A DNA stretch of 64,000 nucleotides from an uncultured Methanomassiliicoccus sp. Lineage in GTDB: Archaea; Thermoplasmatota; Thermoplasmata; Methanomassiliicoccales; Methanomassiliicoccaceae. A program made the position numbers and the translations under genes. The DNA lies in assembly GCA_944319735.1 (NCBI GenBank), contig CALUEU010000004.1:102858-166857 (forward strand), written 5' to 3'. The notes under the pieces were generated by a model that saw only the letters and a program-made list of their open reading frames with translations, was not told where the DNA came from and ran no database searches. Numbering within the stretch: position 1 is the first letter of the stretch; each line of letters opens with the position of its first letter. This document shows positions 32,555 through 41,898 of the stretch, in pieces.

Positions 32555-34501
32555 GTGATGAACGGGACCATGGACCTTAAGACATTTATCAAGAAGAATC
32601 TGCTGTTTGTAGCGATCATCATATTCATAATGCTCTTCATGTACGCCTTTGGAACAGAAAACGTACTGATCGGAGTTATGATGATCACAGCGGCTCTGAT
32701 GATGCTTTCCAAGAATCTTACCGGGAAGCCATTCAAAAGCCTTGCCGGACTGATGGCGATCAACATCATTCTTGGAGTAGGGTCCCTCCTTGCTTATCTG
32801 AATCCTTGGCTCGGCCTCGTGACAAACTTCACAGTCGTTTTCGTCGTGACTTTCGTGCTGATGCATGACATCAAGTCGCCGGTTCATTTTCCATTCTTAC
32901 TGGGTTATGCCTTCATACTTGCATTTCCGGTTCCTGTTGAAGAATTTCCGTTACGCCTGTTATCACTGATAGTCGGGTCAATCTTCATTGTGGTGCTGAA
33001 CGTCATAGTCAACCGTAACAGGCTGGCCATGAGCTGTCATGCAGGAATATCTGGAATATTCTCTGAAATAAGGTCCCTTCTGGAAAAATTCCTCAACGGT
33101 GAAGAAGTCAATTCAGACACCCTTGTCGCAAAGGCCAAGCTTGTGAATTCTGCTGTCTATGACAGGCTGGAAGAAAAATACTACACTTCGCCGGGAACCA
33201 GATCTGCAATCAACCTTGCCATCTCAGCAGAGGAGCTGGGAAAGGCTGTGATAGACGGCGATGATGATGAGAAGGATCTCAAAGATCTGCTTCCAGTGCT
33301 TGATGACCTTATAAGCTATCAGGAGCAGAAGATTCCCCTTGAGCAGGTCCATAACAGTATCGTACACTATCTGGAAAATCACAGATCTACGGACTATAAA
33401 ATTCTTTCAAGCCTCAGGATCATCGACCATGAGCTGAGCGTTCTTGTAAAAACTGACAAAGAATCACTGAGCAAATACACCAATTCCGAGCAGATCCCGA
33501 AAAGCTTCAGGCTGAAGACGTTATTCAAAGAAAATTTCAGAAGAGATTCTCTGAAGTTCAGCTTTGCTTTCCGTGTAGCTCTCCTCTTAGCGCTATGGGA
33601 GTTCATTGGAGATTACTACAACCTTGAGAATGCCAAATGGCTTGCCTTTACTACTGTAGCGGTGGTGCAGCCCTATCTTGAAGCCACAGCTAAGAAATCG
33701 CTGATGAGAGTCAAAGGAACACTGGTGGGAGTGGCGATATTCGCAGTAGTCACGTACTTCCTGCTGATGGAGAACCCCTCGCTTACACCGGCGGTGCTGA
33801 TGGTTGTATCGTACTTTTACAGCATCCTTGATCCTAAGAGGTATGATGTGATGATGATCTTCATCACTCTGATGGCTCTGATGACTGCCTCGATGATGTT
33901 CCCTGCAGAAACATCTATCCTAGAACGTCTTGTATACATCCTACTGGGCATAGGCGCAGCCATGGTGGGAAGCCGCATAATCTTCCCCTACAGGCTCAAA
34001 GACGAAAACATCGAAATGTCCAGAAGATATCTTTCGATCAGCAAGAGTCAGATCAAAGAGCTCAGAAACGTGGCATCCGGCACAGTCGACGACGTGAAGA
34101 ATGCCGCTCTGATCCTCACCGCCCACACCGTGGCTGAAAAGATCAAGATCAACAATGATCAGGACAATGATGAACTGGTGGAAAAGCTGATGATTAAACA
34201 GACTGAGGTGACAAATCAGTGCTCCATTCTGCGGCAGATCCTGATGTCAACGCCTGACAATGACAGCGTCAAAGATACTAGGAAAAGGGTTGTAGAGGTC
34301 ATTGACAAGTACGGCTCTAAAGGCAAAGAGAATATCCCGAAGGACATAACTTCCATTCTTGATGGCCTGACTCCGCATGGAAGTGAGTATATGAAGATGG
34401 TTCTGAACGTTCTCAGGCTTCAGCGTGAAAGTGAGAACATGTTTATCGAACTGACTTCACATGCTGAAGATGTTCCTACAGTAAATGCTGTTGCAGCTTA
34501 A
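32555..34501 (+). CDS. FUSC-family membrane transporter
   Basis: A 648-residue inner-membrane protein with two hydrophobic blocks (about residues 14-150 and 340-480), each followed by a soluble helical part. The second block has the FUSC pattern (NAKWLAFTTVAVVQPYLEATAKKSLMRVKGTLVGVAIF). Relatives export aromatic acids or similar compounds. Start choice: the frame opens at GTG 32555; ATG 32558 and ATG 32570 are alternatives. A TATA-like TTATATA at 32537-32543 would place transcription start near 32565, which favours ATG 32570 as a leaderless start. Confidence 0.85.
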   Translation: MMNGTMDLKTFIKKNLLFVAIIIFIMLFMYAFGTENVLIGVMMITAALMMLSKNLTGKPFKSLAGLMAINIILGVGSLLAYLNPWLGLVTNFTVVFVVTFVLMHDIKSPVHFPFLLGYAFILAFPVPVEEFPLRLLSLIVGSIFIVVLNVIVNRNRLAMSCHAGISGIFSEIRSLLEKFLNGEEVNSDTLVAKAKLVNSAVYDRLEEKYYTSPGTRSAINLAISAEELGKAVIDGDDDEKDLKDLLPVLDDLISYQEQKIPLEQVHNSIVHYLENHRSTDYKILSSLRIIDHELSVLVKTDKESLSKYTNSEQIPKSFRLKTLFKENFRRDSLKFSFAFRVALLLALWEFIGDYYNLENAKWLAFTTVAVVQPYLEATAKKSLMRVKGTLVGVAIFAVVTYFLLMENPSLTPAVLMVVSYFYSILDPKRYDVMMIFITLMALMTASMMFPAETSILERLVYILLGIGAAMVGSRIIFPYRLKDENIEMSRRYLSISKSQIKELRNVASGTVDDVKNAALILTAHTVAEKIKINNDQDNDELVEKLMIKQTEVTNQCSILRQILMSTPDNDSVKDTRKRVVEVIDKYGSKGKENIPKDITSILDGLTPHGSEYMKMVLNVLRLQRESENMFIELTSHAEDVPTVNAVAA

Positions 34502-34858
34502 TGCTGCACAGCCAATATTTTTTATACGCTCTTCTGAGTTTTTGACAATATCTGATATAATAATTTTATCAAAAATCAAGATTCAAATGCATCATCATTG
34601 TCATCATCAGAAATAATCATAATCTTTGCAGTAATCGCATTGATTACAGCAGCATTGATTCTGTACTTGTTTTTCTTCAGGAAACAGTAATATTTCCTTT
34701 CTTTTTTCTTTTTTAGAATTTAACTAACAAAATTATTAGCTAAATTGATATACAAATTTCAGCAGGTTTGATCTCTGAAATATGATCATTCTGTATCAAC
34801 AGACCGCATTTATCAGTCATTGAGGCCCAATAACTTTTATTAGACTACTTTTTTTATC
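34502..34858. other. Intergenic region with a possible tiny membrane peptide
   Basis: About 360 nt. Between about 34597 and 34690 a rightward frame encodes a single hydrophobic helix ending in FFFRKQ, like the membrane anchor of a surface protein, but it has only a TTG as standard start and no ribosome binding site. It could be a small membrane peptide or the leftover 3' end of a lost adhesin. The rest is AT-rich without signal. Confidence 0.3.
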
Positions 34859-35623
34859 GTGTTGTATATGTTGCTTGAATCTCTTGAGTCAGTGATTAAA
34901 AAAATACCATCTGAGCAAGCTGTGATGTTTTCAGGAGGTTTAGACAGCGGAGTGCTTGCCGTCATATCTAAAAAATATTTCACGCCGATGCTTTACACGG
35001 TAGGAATGGAAAATTCACACGATCTATTGGCAGGCGAGCAGGGAGCTCAGGAAGTCGGGCTGCCCTGGACCGGAATAATCCTTACTGATGAACTCATCAT
35101 TGAAGAATGCTGCAAAGCCCTGAAACTGGCAGACCTGTCTCCTCTTGAATTGTCATTTGAGCTTCCCCTGCAGATTGTAGCTTCAAGAATTGACGAGAAA
35201 AATATAATCAGCGGTCAGGGAGCAGACGAGCTGTTTGGGGGATACAGCCGCTATTCCGAAATGTCTGCGGATGAGGCAGAATCAGCTCTGAAAAAAGACT
35301 ATAATTATCTTTTCGCCAACACAGTCGTTAAAGAGAATATGATAGCCGCAGCATATGATAAGACGTTACACAGGCCGTTTTTAGACATGTGTGTAGCTGA
35401 AGTAGCATTATCAATTCCAATTTCTGAGAAAATATTTGGTGGAGTCAACAAAATTCCCCTGAGAAATTTAGCTGCAGAGCTGGGATTAGCAACAATTTCT
35501 TCTAAGGGAAAGAAGGCGGCGCAATACGGTTCAGGAATCATGAAGTCTTTAAAATCCTCAGCCAAAAAGAGAAATCTCACTCTGACAGAATATATAACAT
35601 CGTTAAAAAAAGAGAATATTTGA
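34859..35623 (+). CDS. Asparagine-synthase C-terminal-domain protein (no glutaminase domain)
   Basis: A 254-residue ATP-pyrophosphatase of the asparagine synthase B C-terminal type. The P-loop SGGLDSGVLAV lies at about 24-34, the family motif ISGQGADELFGGYSRY at about 117-132, and a third motif region (LRNLAAELGL...SSKGKKAAQYGSG) near the end. The N-terminal glutaminase with catalytic Cys2 found in AsnB is absent, so it must use ammonia, use a separate glutaminase, or catalyse another amidation. The start may be the GTG at 34859 or the ATG at 34868. It lies 37 nt ahead of folC on the same strand. Confidence 0.85.
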   Translation: MLYMLLESLESVIKKIPSEQAVMFSGGLDSGVLAVISKKYFTPMLYTVGMENSHDLLAGEQGAQEVGLPWTGIILTDELIIEECCKALKLADLSPLELSFELPLQIVASRIDEKNIISGQGADELFGGYSRYSEMSADEAESALKKDYNYLFANTVVKENMIAAAYDKTLHRPFLDMCVAEVALSIPISEKIFGGVNKIPLRNLAAELGLATISSKGKKAAQYGSGIMKSLKSSAKKRNLTLTEYITSLKKENI

Positions 35624-35660
35624 TCGCAACATAATTATGCAAAATGCGAAATAGGCTTTT

Positions 35661-36932
35661 GTGGACCGCAAGGGAGTTCTTGAATGGCTTTTTGCGCAGG
35701 AAGCGTCAGGCATAAAGTTCGGGCTGGAGAATACAAAAGAGCTTTTAGAGCGCATGGGCAATCCTCATCAGAAGTTTAAATCAGTTCATATTGCCGGAAC
35801 CAACGGGAAAGGCTCAGTAAGTGCAATGACTGAGTCTGTCTTACGCGAAGCAGGATACGTCACAGGACTTTACACATCACCGCATCTTGTAGATTTCAGT
35901 GAAAGGATCCGTGTATGCGGAGAAAAGATCTCTGACAGCGAGTTCCTTGAGCTGGCTGAAGAAGTCAAACACCATGCTGATGAGATGCTTAGGGAGTCAA
36001 AGAAACTGACATTTTTTGAATTGACTACTGCAATTGCATTTACTCATTTTGCCCGGAAGGGAGTTGAAATCGCCGTTGTGGAAGTTGGGATGGGGGGCAG
36101 ATTAGACTCCACAAATGTCATAACGCCGGAAGTTTGCGCAATAACTCCCATCAGCATGGAGCATGCAGAATTTTTAGGAAGTACGATCTCCGAAATCGCT
36201 GCAGAAAAGGCAGGAATAATCAAGCCCGATATTCCTGTAGTGAGCTCCAGGCAGCCTGATGATGCGATGAAAGTCATAAGATCCAAGGCTGACAATCTCA
36301 CAGTGGCAGGAGAAGATTCAAAATTTGAGATAATATCATCAGATTCCAACGGTACTGAGATATTCTCCGATGCTCTGGGAATGAATCTTTCAGTGCCGCT
36401 GATTGGAAGCTACCAGGGAGACAACTGCGCCCTGTCAGCGCTTCTGCTGAAGGAATTAATGAATCGGGGGGTATACATTCCAGACGAAGCCTTTATCAGA
36501 GGAATGCAAAAAGTGAGGTGGCCCGGCAGACTGGAAACAGTCTCCTTCAATCCGAGAATCATAATTGATTGTACCCACACCCCCGCAGGAGCTGAAATCG
36601 TGGCATCCGAAGTGAGAAGAATCTTCGGAAAAGTCATTCTGGTCTTTGGAATTCTCAGAGATAAAGATGTAAAGAGCGTGGCAGAAAAGTTTGGATCAAT
36701 CTCTGAAGAAGCTTTCATCACCGAGCCAGATACAAAAAGAGCTCTCCCTGCTGAAATGACTTCTAAATCTTTTGAACCATATACAAAAGTACAGATACGC
36801 TCTTCATTAAGAGATGCTATATCTGCTGCAAAAGAGAAGGCAGGTGCAGACGGAACCGTCCTGATAACCGGGTCTCTGTATATGGCGGGAGAAGCGATGG
36901 AGGTGCTCAATGTCTCAGAAAATATCTTGTGA
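35661..36932 (+). CDS. folC: Folylpolyglutamate/dihydrofolate synthase-like Mur ligase
   Basis: A 423-residue Mur-ligase-fold enzyme. The N-terminal ATPase motif GTNGKGS lies at 46-52 and is followed by the FolC motif TGLYTSPHLVDFSERIRV; EVGMGGRLDSTNV and the C-terminal domain (RWPGRLETVSFNPRIIIDCTHTPAG) complete the family pattern. It adds glutamates to folate- or pterin-type cofactors. In a methanogen the substrate might be a tetrahydromethanopterin- or F420-related compound rather than folate; this is inference. The start is GTG. It overlaps nth by 23 nt. Confidence 0.9.
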   Translation: MDRKGVLEWLFAQEASGIKFGLENTKELLERMGNPHQKFKSVHIAGTNGKGSVSAMTESVLREAGYVTGLYTSPHLVDFSERIRVCGEKISDSEFLELAEEVKHHADEMLRESKKLTFFELTTAIAFTHFARKGVEIAVVEVGMGGRLDSTNVITPEVCAITPISMEHAEFLGSTISEIAAEKAGIIKPDIPVVSSRQPDDAMKVIRSKADNLTVAGEDSKFEIISSDSNGTEIFSDALGMNLSVPLIGSYQGDNCALSALLLKELMNRGVYIPDEAFIRGMQKVRWPGRLETVSFNPRIIIDCTHTPAGAEIVASEVRRIFGKVILVFGILRDKDVKSVAEKFGSISEEAFITEPDTKRALPAEMTSKSFEPYTKVQIRSSLRDAISAAKEKAGADGTVLITGSLYMAGEAMEVLNVSENIL

Positions 36933-37566
36933 AGTTTTAGATCGTCTTACAAAATTGTTTGAGGGAACAGAATCCCCTACCGCATTGGCTAAAAATCCTA
37001 CCTGGCATGCCACTCCCTTTACGGTGCTTGTATCTACCGTACTGTCTCAGCGGAACAGGGATGAGATCACTTATGCTGCCTCTGAGAAATTGTTCAAAAA
37101 GTATCCTACGCCTGAAACTCTGATGAATGCAGACCTCGATGATGTGAATGAAATCATCAGCAATGTCAATTTTCATTTCAACAAAGCGAAGGCTATCAAA
37201 GAGATATCCAGAATTTTATGTGAAGACTATGATGGTAAAGTTCCAAAGGACATCAATGAGCTGGTGAAGCTTCCTATGGTGGGAAGGAAAACTGCCAACT
37301 GTCTTTTGGGATATGCCTACAGAATAGACTCAATCTGTGTTGACACTCATGTCCACAGAATATCCAACAGGATCGGGATGGTGAATTCCAAAACTCCTGA
37401 AGAGACTGAAATGCAGCTTCAGAAAGCCGTGCCTAAAAAAAGATGGCTCGAAATCAACGATCTATTTGTCCGGTTCGGGCAGGAAGTCTGCACGCCGCAG
37501 AGGCCTAAGCATGATTTGTGCCCTCTGAAAGATCTGTGCATGGAGTTCAAGAAAGAATCAGAGTGA
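36910..37566 (+). CDS. nth: Endonuclease III-like DNA glycosylase/AP lyase with His in the Fe-S motif
   Basis: A 218-residue HhH-GPD glycosylase for oxidised pyrimidines. It has the helix-hairpin-helix LPMVGRKTANCLLGYA with the catalytic lysine (in GRKTA), and VDTHVHRISNRIG with the catalytic aspartate. The C-terminal 4Fe-4S loop normally reads C-x6-C-x2-C-x5-C. Here it is C194-x6-H201-x2-C204-x5-C210, with CAT encoding the histidine, two base changes from a Cys codon. The cluster may be kept with a His ligand or lost. It begins inside folC and is followed 6 nt later by the nuclease-helicase gene, so a repair operon is likely. Confidence 0.92.
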   Translation: MSQKISCEVLDRLTKLFEGTESPTALAKNPTWHATPFTVLVSTVLSQRNRDEITYAASEKLFKKYPTPETLMNADLDDVNEIISNVNFHFNKAKAIKEISRILCEDYDGKVPKDINELVKLPMVGRKTANCLLGYAYRIDSICVDTHVHRISNRIGMVNSKTPEETEMQLQKAVPKKRWLEINDLFVRFGQEVCTPQRPKHDLCPLKDLCMEFKKESE

Positions 37567-37572
37567 GATTAT

Positions 37573-40500
37573 ATGGGTATCGACATCAGGGTTACCGACA
37601 TAGGAGAATATATCACTCAGAACAGTTGCGCTGTTAAGTTCAAGCTCCGTGCTGATAAGACTTCTACAGAGAATAATTTTCCATATTACAATTTAGTAAG
37701 AAGTCCCATCAACCCTATCCTGATTGAAGCCGGAAAATCTGCAGAGGAAAATGTTTCAGATATTTTAGAAAAAAAATATAATATTAAATTCCTCAACTAT
37801 ACTAAAAAATCCAGAGGAGTAGAGTTTACAGACTGGGATTCTTTCATTATTTATCTGGAAAATGCTGAAGAAGGTGTAGATATTTTCATGAGGGAAGTTG
37901 AAATATCTCATGATGAAGGGGCATTCACTCTCCACGGGCAGATGGATTTCGTCATCCTGAGATGGGTTTCCGGGCAGCCGGTCATACGGATTCTGGAATG
38001 CAAATCTAGCAGGAAGGACAAGACATATCATAAGATTCAGTTGGCTTCGTACGTCTTGATGATCAAGCAGAAATTTGCAGAAGGTGTCGTAATTTCTGGA
38101 GTCAAAAGGGACGTTGCAATAGAATGCGCAGTTGTAAGGGTGGAAGAATACACAGGTATTCAGGATCCTCTCAAAACTCAGCCCCTGAACCTTGAAAATG
38201 AAATGCTGGATCTAAAAGAGCTTGTCAATAAAGACGGGCCTCTTTATGCCGCTTATAATTCTGATTACAATAATATTGATTACTGTTTGGGATCTAAATG
38301 CAGCATGTGCACTCATTCTGCAATCTGCGCTGCTGAAAGCATTAAAGGAAGAAAGATCGAACTGCTCGGCCTTTCCATTTCAGAAAACAGGGCGTTGAAG
38401 CAGTCTGGAATCTCCACTCTTGATGAGATTGCAAACATGAGTCTAGAAAAGTCTGAAGAGCTTAGAATGAACCCTGCCTTTAAAAGCAGCATTTTGACTC
38501 TTAAAATGGATGCAGAGACAAAAATTGCCGGTTTGCTTGGCGGAAGCGGCTATCCTCTTCAGGCCTATAAAAATAGAGACATTTCAACGCTGCCTGATCA
38601 TGTCCAGAGTGAAAGCAGCCTTATCCGCATTTATCTGGATGTTGAATGGGATCCTGTGGAAGACAGGCTTCTGGGTGTGGCAGCTCATATTACTGATTCT
38701 GAAAAATATATTTATTTTGAAAAAGGAAGTAATGCCTGCCCCGATCTCAGGGAATGTAATCCATCCAAAAGCGGCATCTGTGAAATGACCGCCGAAGAGG
38801 CTGCAGTCATAATGGAATCTGCGTGGACAGACTCACAAGATAAAAACGATCTGAAAGAAAGAGAACTTTTGGAGAAGTTCTTTTTAGATATCTCAAATAC
38901 TCTCGTCAATATTGGAAAAGAAGAGGCAAGAGCAGTTCACTTCTATGTATGGTCTGAATTTGATATGAGGAACCTCATAGACGGCTGCAAACGGGCCGGC
39001 GGTGACGTGCTGGGCAATCTAGTTGAACTGCTGGGATGCAGGGCTGAGTGCACGCACAATCTGGAACAGATTATATTTTCTCCAATTCAGAATGAAATTA
39101 AGCGTAAGATTTCAGTAGGGAAAATTTCCCAGTCAATTGCTTCATTCACTTCTTTAAGCTGGTTTGGATGGTTTTTCCACTGGAACAGGAGAATTGGAGA
39201 GGAAGATGTCAATCTTCGATATTATTTCAGACAGGATATTTTCGATCTCATAGCCAAGCTGGAAGAAAAAGACGGGATACTGAATTCTTCCAATAACGGA
39301 AAATATTATGAAGTCAGGGTGATGACTGATTCCCTCATACCTCTTCCATACTGGCACATGATGTGGGATCCAGAGACTGTATGGAATGTTAAAGACAGCA
39401 GAGCCCACACAGCAATGACTGATTATAGAAAAGCAGGAAAGCCTGAGTATATCAAAGAGTTCATGAAGGCTAAATGTCAGGCGCTGAGGTGGTTTGATGA
39501 GCGCCTGATGCCTAAAGAAACAAAGTCTGGAAAGAGGCAGCCCACGCTGGTTACCAGCAAACCTCCCATCAATCTAAAAGAATTAAACTGTTTAAAGGAA
39601 GAGTTTAAATCAAGATACTCTTTGAAACAAGCGTGTCTTGACTTTCTTAAATTAGACCACAGCATGAAAGAAGCGGAATGGCTGTCAAACAATGCCCGCT
39701 CTACATTTTCGAGGGTTTTGGAAGGTTCTTGTCTGCCGCTGAGAGATATAAATTTTTCACAAAATGAAAATAAAACTACAATGTATGCTCAGATCGATCT
39801 TGATACCTACGGCATTGAAAAAGACAGGTTTCTAGAGGTGTGCGAATTTGAGGAATCAAGTTTCGTCCGAGTTATTCCATATACGGGGAGTACAGACTCT
39901 GTGGATTATTCAGTAAGAAAAGGAATAACTGCAATAATTAACAAAATTGATTTCATTACCGGGGAAGTGGAAGCTTCAGTATTCTTTGGTAAATCGACAA
40001 ACTACATCATGAGCTCCATGCCATCTGATTTTGATGAATGCAGTCTGGGAATAGCCGTATCCAGCATCTCTGATTTCACCAGTGAAAAAGTTTCTAAATG
40101 TATATCAGACTCATCATCTCCAGTCTTTGAGTGGTTTGACCCTCTCTCTCCCAACGTTCCTCCGAAAACAGCGGTGCCGGATGAAGAGAAATTAAATTAT
40201 GATGATTTATTATCAAAGGCCAGCAGTGGAAAGCTTGACGATTGTCAGAGAAAGGCCTGCATAGACGGCTTAGAATGCAGGGTGCAGCTGCTGTTTGGTC
40301 CACCCGGAACAGGAAAAACAAACACTATGGCCTATGCAGTTTTACTCCGTCTGATGAAAAGCGGAGAAAATTCTATATTTTTAATTTCTGCAAATACACA
40401 TACTGCGGTAGATGAGCTTTTATCAAGAATTAATGCTGTTGCTGACAGCTTTATTGAGACAGCAAACCATTATGGCGGATACTTTGTCAAGCCTTCGTTT

Positions 40501-41553
40501 GTACGTCTGAGCGATGCACCGAAAGAGGGAGAGATGCATCCTAAAGATGGAACGACAGCACAAAGATTCATAGTTGAAGGGAGAACAATCTTCTGCGGAA
40601 CAGTCAACCAGATAATCAAACTTTCAGAAATTTTGAAAGATGAGGGATTTTTGGTAGATTCGCTGATAGTTGATGAAGCCAGTATGATGATTTTCCCTCA
40701 CTTCCTGTCGCTGGCTTCCCTCCTCGACATCAACGGTGACATCATGCTTGCAGGAGACATTCTGCAGCTATCTCCAATCACATCATATGACTGGGACAAT
40801 GAGCAGAGGGAGCAGATTGAGATCCTGAAGCCTTACCAGAGCGCGTATGCTGCTGTAAGGGGTCTGTGCAAGCAGTCTGACGATTCTGTATGCCATACAG
40901 TCTACCAGTCGCCTCTTACGGTTACATACAGGATGAATCGGGAATGCACTGATCTAATCTCAGAAATATACAGTGCTGAAGGCATCAATCTGGTCTCCGC
41001 CGCTGAATCAAAATGTTATAAATCTGCTATTAATTCTTTTTCTGATATCTGGGATGGACGAGGAGTCTATCTGGTATTGCATGACGAGCATGAGTCAAAG
41101 AAGTACAATCCTTATGAGGTATCAATAATTCAGGATATTTTAGGATATAAAGATGAAAAAGAGGATGCAGCTGTAATCACTCCTCACAGGGCGCAGAAGA
41201 ATGCATTAAGAAGAGTTTTAGGTGATGCAGTTCCCGTAGATACAGTGGAACGGTTTCAGGGTGGCCAGTGCAGTACAATAATTGTATCTGGAACGCAGAG
41301 TGATGCTACTGAAATCAGCGGAAATGCAGAATTTATTCTGGATTTGAACCGCACAAACGTTATTTTCTCCCGGGCAAAAGAGCGTCTGATCGTTGTATGC
41401 TCAAAAAACCTACTGGATAGTATACCTTCTGAAGCAGAGGAATATGAGAATTCTATACTTTGGAAAAAGTTACGCTCTTTTTGCAGTGCCACAGTATTTA
41501 AAGATGTATATAAAGGACATTGCGTAGAAGTGAGAATACCGCCGTTAGTTTAA
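37573..41553 (+). CDS. RecB-like nuclease (TM0106-type) fused to SF1 DNA/RNA helicase
   Basis: 1,326 residues in three parts. First, a PD-(D/E)XK nuclease (GQMDFVILRW, then ILECKSSRKDKTYHKIQLASYVL), followed by a cysteine cluster (CLGSKCSMCTHSAIC) as in Cas4/Dna2-type Fe-S nucleases. Second, an RNase-H-like/DEDD-type segment (IYLDVEWDPVEDRLLGVAAHI), typical of TM0106/YprB-like proteins. Third, an SF1B (Upf1/Dna2-like) helicase: Walker A GPPGTGKT, VDEAS, LAGDILQLSPI, VTYRMNRE and NVIFSRAKERL. It probably acts in DNA end or flap processing. It follows nth by 6 nt. A role in defence rather than repair is also possible. Confidence 0.88.
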   Translation: MGIDIRVTDIGEYITQNSCAVKFKLRADKTSTENNFPYYNLVRSPINPILIEAGKSAEENVSDILEKKYNIKFLNYTKKSRGVEFTDWDSFIIYLENAEEGVDIFMREVEISHDEGAFTLHGQMDFVILRWVSGQPVIRILECKSSRKDKTYHKIQLASYVLMIKQKFAEGVVISGVKRDVAIECAVVRVEEYTGIQDPLKTQPLNLENEMLDLKELVNKDGPLYAAYNSDYNNIDYCLGSKCSMCTHSAICAAESIKGRKIELLGLSISENRALKQSGISTLDEIANMSLEKSEELRMNPAFKSSILTLKMDAETKIAGLLGGSGYPLQAYKNRDISTLPDHVQSESSLIRIYLDVEWDPVEDRLLGVAAHITDSEKYIYFEKGSNACPDLRECNPSKSGICEMTAEEAAVIMESAWTDSQDKNDLKERELLEKFFLDISNTLVNIGKEEARAVHFYVWSEFDMRNLIDGCKRAGGDVLGNLVELLGCRAECTHNLEQIIFSPIQNEIKRKISVGKISQSIASFTSLSWFGWFFHWNRRIGEEDVNLRYYFRQDIFDLIAKLEEKDGILNSSNNGKYYEVRVMTDSLIPLPYWHMMWDPETVWNVKDSRAHTAMTDYRKAGKPEYIKEFMKAKCQALRWFDERLMPKETKSGKRQPTLVTSKPPINLKELNCLKEEFKSRYSLKQACLDFLKLDHSMKEAEWLSNNARSTFSRVLEGSCLPLRDINFSQNENKTTMYAQIDLDTYGIEKDRFLEVCEFEESSFVRVIPYTGSTDSVDYSVRKGITAIINKIDFITGEVEASVFFGKSTNYIMSSMPSDFDECSLGIAVSSISDFTSEKVSKCISDSSSPVFEWFDPLSPNVPPKTAVPDEEKLNYDDLLSKASSGKLDDCQRKACIDGLECRVQLLFGPPGTGKTNTMAYAVLLRLMKSGENSIFLISANTHTAVDELLSRINAVADSFIETANHYGGYFVKPSFVRLSDAPKEGEMHPKDGTTAQRFIVEGRTIFCGTVNQIIKLSEILKDEGFLVDSLIVDEASMMIFPHFLSLASLLDINGDIMLAGDILQLSPITSYDWDNEQREQIEILKPYQSAYAAVRGLCKQSDDSVCHTVYQSPLTVTYRMNRECTDLISEIYSAEGINLVSAAESKCYKSAINSFSDIWDGRGVYLVLHDEHESKKYNPYEVSIIQDILGYKDEKEDAAVITPHRAQKNALRRVLGDAVPVDTVERFQGGQCSTIIVSGTQSDATEISGNAEFILDLNRTNVIFSRAKERLIVVCSKNLLDSIPSEAEEYENSILWKKLRSFCSATVFKDVYKGHCVEVRIPPLV

Positions 41554-41581
41554 AGTGAGAGTTCGGTAATTATTATGTTTA

Positions 41582-41854
41582 ATGCATATAGTATTCTATA
41601 TACTGATAATCTATCTCATCTTGAATCTTGTAGCTCTGATGATGTACAGGGCTGATAAGAGGAAAGCAGAGAAGAATCAGTATAGGACATCTGAAAACAC
41701 CCTGCTTCTGGCGGCTTTGATCGGGCCGTTCGGTGCCTACGCAGGCATGAAGAAGTATCATCACAAGACACGTAAGATGAAGTTTAAACTGGTTTTTGTT
41801 TTCATGGCTTTGCACATTGTAATCGCGGCTCTTGTCATTTTTGAGTTTATGTAA
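41582..41854 (+). CDS. DUF1294-family small membrane protein
   Basis: A 90-residue protein with three hydrophobic segments and the DUF1294 pattern MYRADKRKAEKNQYRTSENTLLLAALIGPFGAYAGMKKYHHKTRK. In bacteria this domain is often fused to a cold-shock domain; here it stands alone. The function is unknown. It lies between the helicase and cobQ on the same strand, 28 nt after the former. Confidence 0.85.
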   Translation: MHIVFYILIIYLILNLVALMMYRADKRKAEKNQYRTSENTLLLAALIGPFGAYAGMKKYHHKTRKMKFKLVFVFMALHIVIAALVIFEFM

Positions 41855-41898
41855 TGGACTCTGTTATAAATCTGTAGATACAACTGGAGAGAATTTAA

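Noticed and set aside
34597..34693. Tiny frame with a single membrane helix ending FFFRKQ
   Set aside because: Only a TTG start without ribosome binding site; noted in the intergenic entry but not called as a gene.
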